64,000 nucleotides of DNA from Malania oleifera (taxonomy: Eukaryota; Streptophyta; Magnoliopsida; Santalales; Ximeniaceae), in contig NC_080422.1 in NCBI RefSeq assembly GCF_029873635.1, positions 13,361,936 through 13,425,935 on the forward strand, written 5' to 3'. The notes under the pieces are model-generated. The model did no database searches and was not told where the DNA came from. It saw nothing but the letters and a program-made list of their open reading frames with translations. Below, in pieces: positions 58,650-64,000 of the stretch. A program made the translations under genes and the position numbers. Each line of letters begins with the position of its first letter. The first letter of the stretch is position 1.

Positions 58650-59037
58650 TTGCAGGTGTGTTTGACATCGTCCTCATCCAAGGACAAGTGGTACTTGGAT
58701 AGTGGCTACTCACGACATATGATCGGTGACAAGGCCAAGTTTGCATCCATCACTCCCAAGGATGGAGGGTACGTGACATTCGGGGACAATACAAAGGGCA
58801 AAATCATCAGCATAGGTAAGGTTGGTAAGGAACCTTCCCTGGTTATTGATAATGTTTTAATGGTTGATGGTTTGAAACATAATTTGTTGAGTATTAGCCA
58901 ATTGTGTGATAAAGGGTATAAAATATCTTTTGAAAATGGTAAATACATTGTTGAGAGTAAATCTGATAACAAAGTACTTTTTATTGCTAAAAGTTATGAA
59001 AATGTATACACCACTAGTTTTGATAATTTAGCTTCTT
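58650..59037 (+). pseudogene. Copia protease segment
   Basis: DKWYLDSGYSRHMIGD near the start contains the aspartic protease DSG motif (58698-58706). It continues with GYVTFGDNTKGKI and VDGLKHNLLSISQLCDKG, the standard GAG-pre-integrase linker. The frame ends at a stop at 59037. In the family the protease cuts the polyprotein. The segment itself is open, but it is cut off from gag by stops. Confidence 0.85.
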
Positions 59038-59079
59038 AACAAGTTACATGCTTTTCTACAATAAACGAAGCTAGTTGGT

Positions 59080-60170
59080 TGTGGCATAGACGGTTGAGAC
59101 GTGCTAGTATGGATCTTTTGTCAAAACTTGTGAAAAAGGATTTAGTCAAAGACTTGCCAAAAACACATTTTGTAAAATATAAAATTTGTGATGCATGTCA
59201 AATGGGTAAGCAAACTAAATCAAGCTTTAAAAAAAAAGAAATTCATATCCACCACTAGACCACTTGAAATGCTATACTTAGATTTATTTGGTCCTAATCA
59301 AGTTCAAAGTCTAGGTGGAAAATTATATACTTTTGTTATTCTGAATGATTATTCTAGGTTCACATGGGTGCTATTTCTTTCTCATAAAGATGAATCTTGT
59401 GAACAATTCACTAAACTATGTGGAAGAATTCAGAATGAAAAATGCTACAAAATCACACACATAAGAAGTGATAGGGGAACTGAATTCAAAAATGATGGCA
59501 TAGAAAACTATTGTGACCTAAAGGGAATTTCACATAATTTTTCTACACCTAAGACCCCACAATAAAATGGAGTTGTAGAAAGAAAGAATAGGTCCTTACA
59601 AGAAATGGGTAGGACTATGCTTAATGAATAGAAATTACCCAAATATTTTTGGGGCGAAGTAGTGAGCACTGCTTGTTATGTAATGAACAGAGTATTAATT
59701 AGACCCTCGCTTAATAAGTCTCCATATGAATTGTGGAACAACCATAGACCTAACATTTCCTATTTTCATGTCTTTGGTTGTAAGTGCTTTGTACTTAAAG
59801 ATAATGAACACCTAGGGGAATTTGACTCTAAATCCGATGAACATATTTTCCTAGGCTACTCACTTAACAGTGAAGCATATAAATATTTTTAATAAAAGAA
59901 CATTAATTGTTATTGAATCTATTCATGTTGTGTTTGATGAATCTAATCCTTTTTCTAAAAGAGATGATGAAGATGATATTTATATTAGGAAGGGATTAGA
60001 TAAACTATCTATTGAAAATAATGTGGATAAAATTTCAGAAATCAACGATAAATCAATTGAAGAAAATAAAGTTGAAAGTGAGGTTCATGAACTGCCTAGG
60101 GATTGGAAATTCATTAGGAACCATCCTTTAGATCAAATTATAGGTGAACCTTCACGTGGTATAGCCACCT
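59080..60170 (+). pseudogene. Copia integrase segment
   Basis: The zinc-binding region reads LWHRRLRRAS...CDACQMGK; the second His of the usual HLGHAS form is replaced, so the HHCC finger is damaged. The catalytic core has DLFGP (Asp at 59281), FVILNDYSRFTWV, RSDRGTEF (Asp at 59470) and NGVVERKN (Glu at 59578), so the D-D-E triad is present. A stop lies just before NGVVERKN and another after RTMLNE. The C-terminal part has FGCKCFVLKDNEHLGEFD and IFLGYSLNSEAY. A frameshift at about 59888 leads into the linker with VVFDESNPF. In the family it inserts the cDNA copy into the genome. Confidence 0.88.
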
Positions 60171-60199
60171 GATCTTCCTTAAGAAACCTAGTGAGTCAT

Positions 60200-61740
60200 T
60201 TTGCATTTCTATCCCAGGAAGAACCCAAAAACATTAAGGAAGCCATAAAGGATGAATCTTGGGTAATGTGTATGCAGGAAGAGCTTAACTAATTTGAAAG
60301 AAGCAAAGTGTGGACCCTAGTTCCTAGACCCGATGATCATACCATTATTGGAACTAAATGGGTTTATAGAAATAAAAAGGATGAAAATGAGGTAGTTAGT
60401 AGAAACAAAGCTAGACTAGTTACCCAGGGATATAATCAGGAAGACAGGATAGATTTTGAGGAAACCTATGCTCGCGTAGCTAGAATGGAAGCCATTTGTA
60501 TGTTGTTTGCTTATGCTTCTTTTAAGAATTTTAAATTGTACCAAATGGATGTTAAAATCGCATTCTTAAATGGTTATATAAATGAAGAAGTATATGTAGA
60601 ATAACTACTAGGGTTTGAAAATCATAAATATCCTAATCATGTTTATCGGTTGTCCAAAGCATTGTACAGATTGAAACAAGCTCTTAGAGCTTGGTATGAA
60701 AGGCTTAGTGGTTTCCTCGTAGATAATGGTTTTATCAGCGACAAAATTGACACTACACTTTTCATCAAAACTAAAAATGATCATATGCTCCTTGTCCAAA
60801 TATATGTTGATGATATCATCTTTGGAGCAACTAATGATGAATTGTGTAATGAGTTTGTCAAATGCATACAAAGTGAATTTGAAATGAGCATGATGGGTGA
60901 ACCGAGTTTCTTCTTAGGACTTCAAATTAAACAAGCTAAACATGGAACCATTATATGCCAATCTTAATATATTAGGAACTTGCTAAAAAAATTTAATATG
61001 GAAGACGGTAAATTTCTTGGCACTCCTATGAGTTCTTCCATCAAACTTGATAAAGATGAGCAAGACATCCTTGTTGATGTAAAACTATATTGTGGCATGA
61101 TTGGTAGTCTCCTATACCTCACAGCTAGTCGACCTGATATCATGTTTAGTGTGTGTATGTGTGCTAGGTTTTAGGCTACTCCTGAGGAGTCTTATCTATT
61201 AGTAGTCAAAAGAATTCTTAGGTACCTAGTTGGAACTATAGAATTAGGCTTATGGTACCCTAAGCATACGACATTTGAGATGGTTAGCTACACTGATGCT
61301 AACTTTGCCAGTAGTAAGGTTGATAGGAAGAGTAATAGCGGCACCTGACACTATTTAGGACAATCTCTAGTTTCATGGTTCTCCAAGAAACAGAACTCAG
61401 TTGCCTTATCCACAACCAAAGTAGAATATATTGCGGCTGTTGTGCTCAAATGCTTTATATGAAGCAACAACTCATGGATTTTGGATTGCACTACGATACG
61501 GTTCTAATTAAATGTGATAATACTAGTACAATTAATATCTCTAAAAATCCTATCTTAGATTCACGAACCAAACATATTGAGACTAGACATCATTTCATTC
61601 ATGATCATGTGTAGAAATGGGATGTGGCACTTGAGTTGTATGTACTAGTGAGCAGTGGGCTGATATTTTCACTAAACCTCTTCAGGAAGATAGGTTCATA
61701 CAGATTAGACGTGAGCTAGGTCTATGCAGCCACATACATT
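60200..61740 (+). pseudogene. Copia reverse transcriptase and RNase H segment
   Basis: RT motifs in order: EAIKDESWVMCMQEELN-like start, [63 protein letters not shown], and the catalytic YVDD at 60803-60814 followed by IIFGAT. Then FLGLQIKQ and the connection domain with IGSLLYLTASRPDIMF. RNase H pieces are YTDANFASSK, SWFSKKQNSVALSTTKVEY and ETRHHFIHDHV. Stops occur at 60290, 60602, 60965, 61172 and more often after 61345. In the family this copies element RNA into DNA. Confidence 0.9.
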
Positions 61741-62282
61741 TTTGATAGAGTGCATCAACTTAGGGGGAGCTACTCACCTAGAAACATATGGCTCTGAAAA
61801 CTTTAAATCTATCATTGTATTATACCTTGTGAATTTGTTTGTGTTGCATGGCTATCATATCTCTTGCATGTTGATAATTATTCTGATTTTTTTTTTTTTC
61901 CGTTTTGGATCATACTAGACTATTTGAGTTGTTAGTTGTGGAAAAATTGTAAATTTGAACTCAATCAGGTCACTTTGATACAACTATTTTTGGGAAATGC
62001 TCTATTTCAAACAGCATGCTGCCGAAATATCTAAAAATCTTCTCAATCATATCTTGTATTTAAATGATTCATACTTAATGCCTTGCCTATATACCTTAAA
62101 TTTATCATGGCCCTTTTTGCTGTTGCCAAAAGGAGGAGAAGTTAGGCAAAATTGGGTATCGTAGGAAAATGTTTGATCTTTAAAAATCTTTACATTTCTC
62201 TTATGCATAGTTTCAAGGGAAGCCTTTCTTGGCTGTACCCACTTTTGCATAAGGTATTTGTCATCATAAAAAAGGGGGAGAT
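61741..62282 (+). other. Copia 3' non-coding interior and polypurine tract
   Basis: No coding region is recognised after RNase H, and no env-like ORF. The tract aaaaaagggggagat lies at 62268-62282 directly before the 3' LTR. Confidence 0.7.
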
Positions 62283-63109
62283 TGTTGACCTTATAGGTCA
62301 TATTCCATTCTGATTATGACAAATACTTTGGTATTTAATGGTTGATGAGTTTCTATGCAGGATCAATTAGAGGTTTCATATGGTGCACATGAACTTGAAG
62401 AAAATAAAGACCTAGAAATATTTATTTGTTGTAATTTAATTAAGTTTTATTCAGGTCTATAATAATTTATTATCAATGGTCTGTAATAATTAATGCATTG
62501 CATGCACGATAGAATAGATAAGCTCAAAAGACCATAGACTAACCATAGGTCCCAAAATATTGCATAAAAAGTCCCCCATAATCTTAGAAATTATTATCAT
62601 GTGAATGGTGACTTCAAAAGAAAAATTGGATTGAAATGCACAAAGTTGGTGTGTTCGGTCGATTGAACTAAAACATACTAAGACCTTTGATCGACTGAAC
62701 CTCCCCAAGGTCAAAGATTTGACTATTTGGTCGACCAAGCTTAAAATGAACATTAATGCTCTGGTTGACCGAACTAGCACGTACGAAAATCCCAAGGCGC
62801 TGGTCAACCAAACTTGAAGTTAAAAAATGGCTCGGTCAACCGAACATTCAAATTCGGTCAACCGAAGTTAGCCTGGTCGATCGAACCTTAGAGGTTCCAA
62901 AATCACCTCAAGTCTGGTTGACCAACCCCTCAGTTCAAAAACACTTTGGTCGACCAAACTGAGTAACTCGGTCAACCAAACCTTAAAAATGGTCAATCGA
63001 ACCTCTCGGGTTGCTCGAATTTTACCGAGGTTAAAGCGTGGTTAATTTTTACTAACCCTATTTAAACTTTCTCAAAAATACCCAATAGGTCCTAAACGGT
63101 TATAATTTT
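62283..63109 (+). repeat. Copia 3' LTR, left part
   Basis: Aligns with 55017-55849 of the 5' LTR, including a GTCGAC array of about 12 units (62654-63006). It breaks at 63109, which corresponds to about 12 bp upstream of the TATA box in the 5' LTR. The rest is beyond the insertion. Confidence 0.88.
62654..63006. repeat. GTCGAC palindrome array in copia 3' LTR U3
   Basis: Matches the 5' LTR array unit by unit, with different CpG sites changed (for example GGTCAGCCGAAC at 55600 versus GGTCAACCGAAG at 62858; GGTTGACTGAAC versus GGTCGACCAAAC). Confidence 0.85.
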
Positions 63110-64000
63110 TGTTAGCCTTTGTGTATTCACAAGAGGGGGGTGAATTGAGTATTTAAAATTTTTTCCTAGGCTCAACTAATCCAACAACCAGTATTACACA
63201 AACCTAGGGTCTATCTATGCAGTTACAATATGCGTAGATAAATATAACGTGTAGAAATTAAATCATGCACAACATTCATAATATAACATACACGTGCGGA
63301 AATATAAATTGTGGAAATATAACTAGTGCACACACAAGATATGTTATCGGGGTTCGGCCAATTGTGCCTACGTCCTCGCCTCTAGCTCGCAAGTCTGAGG
63401 ATTCCACTAATGATCACTTAATGGGTGGAGTGGCACCGGTTACAACCAAATCAATTAGCGGGGCGGACCTCAATCTAACCACACCTTACCAGCATGGTTC
63501 ATCTAGCTTTCTTAACTTGGTCTAAGCCAATCCGGGACTATTCAACAAGGCTAGTTTCTCTCTTCAGGCCCACACCTGGAATACAATAGATATAAAAATT
63601 TGTGTACAGGGAAATATTCTTCTACACAAGTAGATATGTACTACAATATGCACAGTATAATCAATCAATCAATGCACCTCAAGAATGTATGGACTATAAG
63701 CTCGGTGCTTTACGTATGCAATCAACACTTAGTCCAATGATTATTCTCAAGCAAGCACTAGAGTGTTTAAATAGGCTATTCTTTGAAAACCAACTATACC
63801 ATGTCAGGTCAGTGTTTCAAAGAGGCTAGTAATACTATTCAAACAAACTCAAAAATATTTTCTTTAATGTAGTAAGCACAAGAGTTGTTTGAAAATGAGC
63901 TTGTGAAATATTTTTTGCACACGAAATATAAGCCTAAGGAATCTTGCAATATCAATGCAAAGACCCTCAAGCTACTGAGTTTTCCCACACAAGATTTATT
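63110..64000 (-). mobile_element. Sirevirus-type LTR, minus strand, truncated by the window end
   Basis: Starts TGTTAGCCTTTGTGTATTCA and continues with agaggggggtgaattgagta, then cctagggtctatctatgcag. It is homologous to the starts of LTR A (23588) and LTR B (45154) but clearly diverged, so it is a related family or an older member. The frames at 63265-63525 and 63602-63829 are LTR sequence. Confidence 0.75.

Larger units (their letters stand above)
55017..63109 (+). mobile_element. Ty1-copia (Sirevirus-like) element, near complete but decayed
   Basis: It has a 5' LTR 55017-56903, primer-binding site, gag, protease, integrase, reverse transcriptase, RNase H, a non-coding 3' region, a polypurine tract (62266-62282) and a 3' LTR from 62283. 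The 3' LTR is interrupted at 63110 by another LTR. The two LTRs differ by about 7-8 percent in the first 180 bp. Two zinc knuckles in gag and the LTR start TGTTGACC place it near Sireviruses. At least a dozen stop codons interrupt gag-pol, so it cannot move by itself. Confidence 0.9.

Overview
This is a piece of a nuclear plant genome, almost certainly a eudicot. It has GT-AG introns, plant-specific protein families, AT-rich intergenic DNA and densely nested plant transposons. I recognise only two intact host genes. One is an 11-exon HD-ZIP IV homeobox gene at 8413-13817 (+), orthologous to GLABRA2 (GL2). The other is an intronless nuclear gene for plastid ribosomal protein uS17c at 20749-21216 (-). 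In Arabidopsis GL2 (At1g79840) and PRPS17 (At1g79850) have consecutive locus numbers, so the pair looks like conserved microsynteny. I cannot name the species.

Layout. 1-8400: AT-rich intergenic DNA with a decayed LINE split by an old gypsy-type LTR (1502-3489), a dispersed MITE-like repeat and a 107-bp minisatellite. 8413-13817: the GL2-like gene, with CT/GA and AT microsatellites upstream and in introns. 14090-15735: 3' half of a degenerate LINE lying just behind GL2. 15740-20740: small repeats, a terminal-inverted-repeat element and a LINE scrap. 20749-21216: rps17. From about 22650 to the end everything I can identify is transposon.

The repeat block can be unpicked from inside out. A Tat/Ogre-type gypsy LTR (23504-23587 and 49869-53742) is split by a minus-strand Sirevirus-type copia element (23588-49868). 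That element keeps two 2.2-kb LTRs, a gag fragment, an env-like remnant and almost no pol. A 14.0-kb CACTA transposon (29666-43670, 3-bp target duplication AAC) sits inside the Sirevirus interior. A 2.5-kb solo LTR (46472-48978, duplication CCATG) sits inside one Sirevirus LTR. A second, nearly identical solo LTR (40094-42601, duplication CGAAG) sits inside the CACTA. The CACTA also holds a LINE fragment flanked by a 300-bp direct repeat, copia and gypsy scraps, three tandem 409-bp repeats, and exon-like pieces resembling a plant RNA-dependent RNA polymerase. I found no transposase in it.

Downstream, 53743-54561 is the start of the Tat/Ogre interior and 54562-55016 is a copia LTR scrap. A nearly complete but decayed copia element follows (55017-63109), with 1.9-kb LTRs, gag with two zinc knuckles, protease, integrase, reverse transcriptase and RNase H. 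Its 3' LTR is cut at 63110 by another minus-strand LTR that runs off the window.

The most unusual pattern is a set of CpG-centred palindrome arrays built on GTCGAC. They occur in the LTRs of two related Sirevirus-type families and also in the unrelated LTR at 1502-3489. In each case they lie just upstream of a TATA box, which suggests an LTR enhancer or a methylation target.
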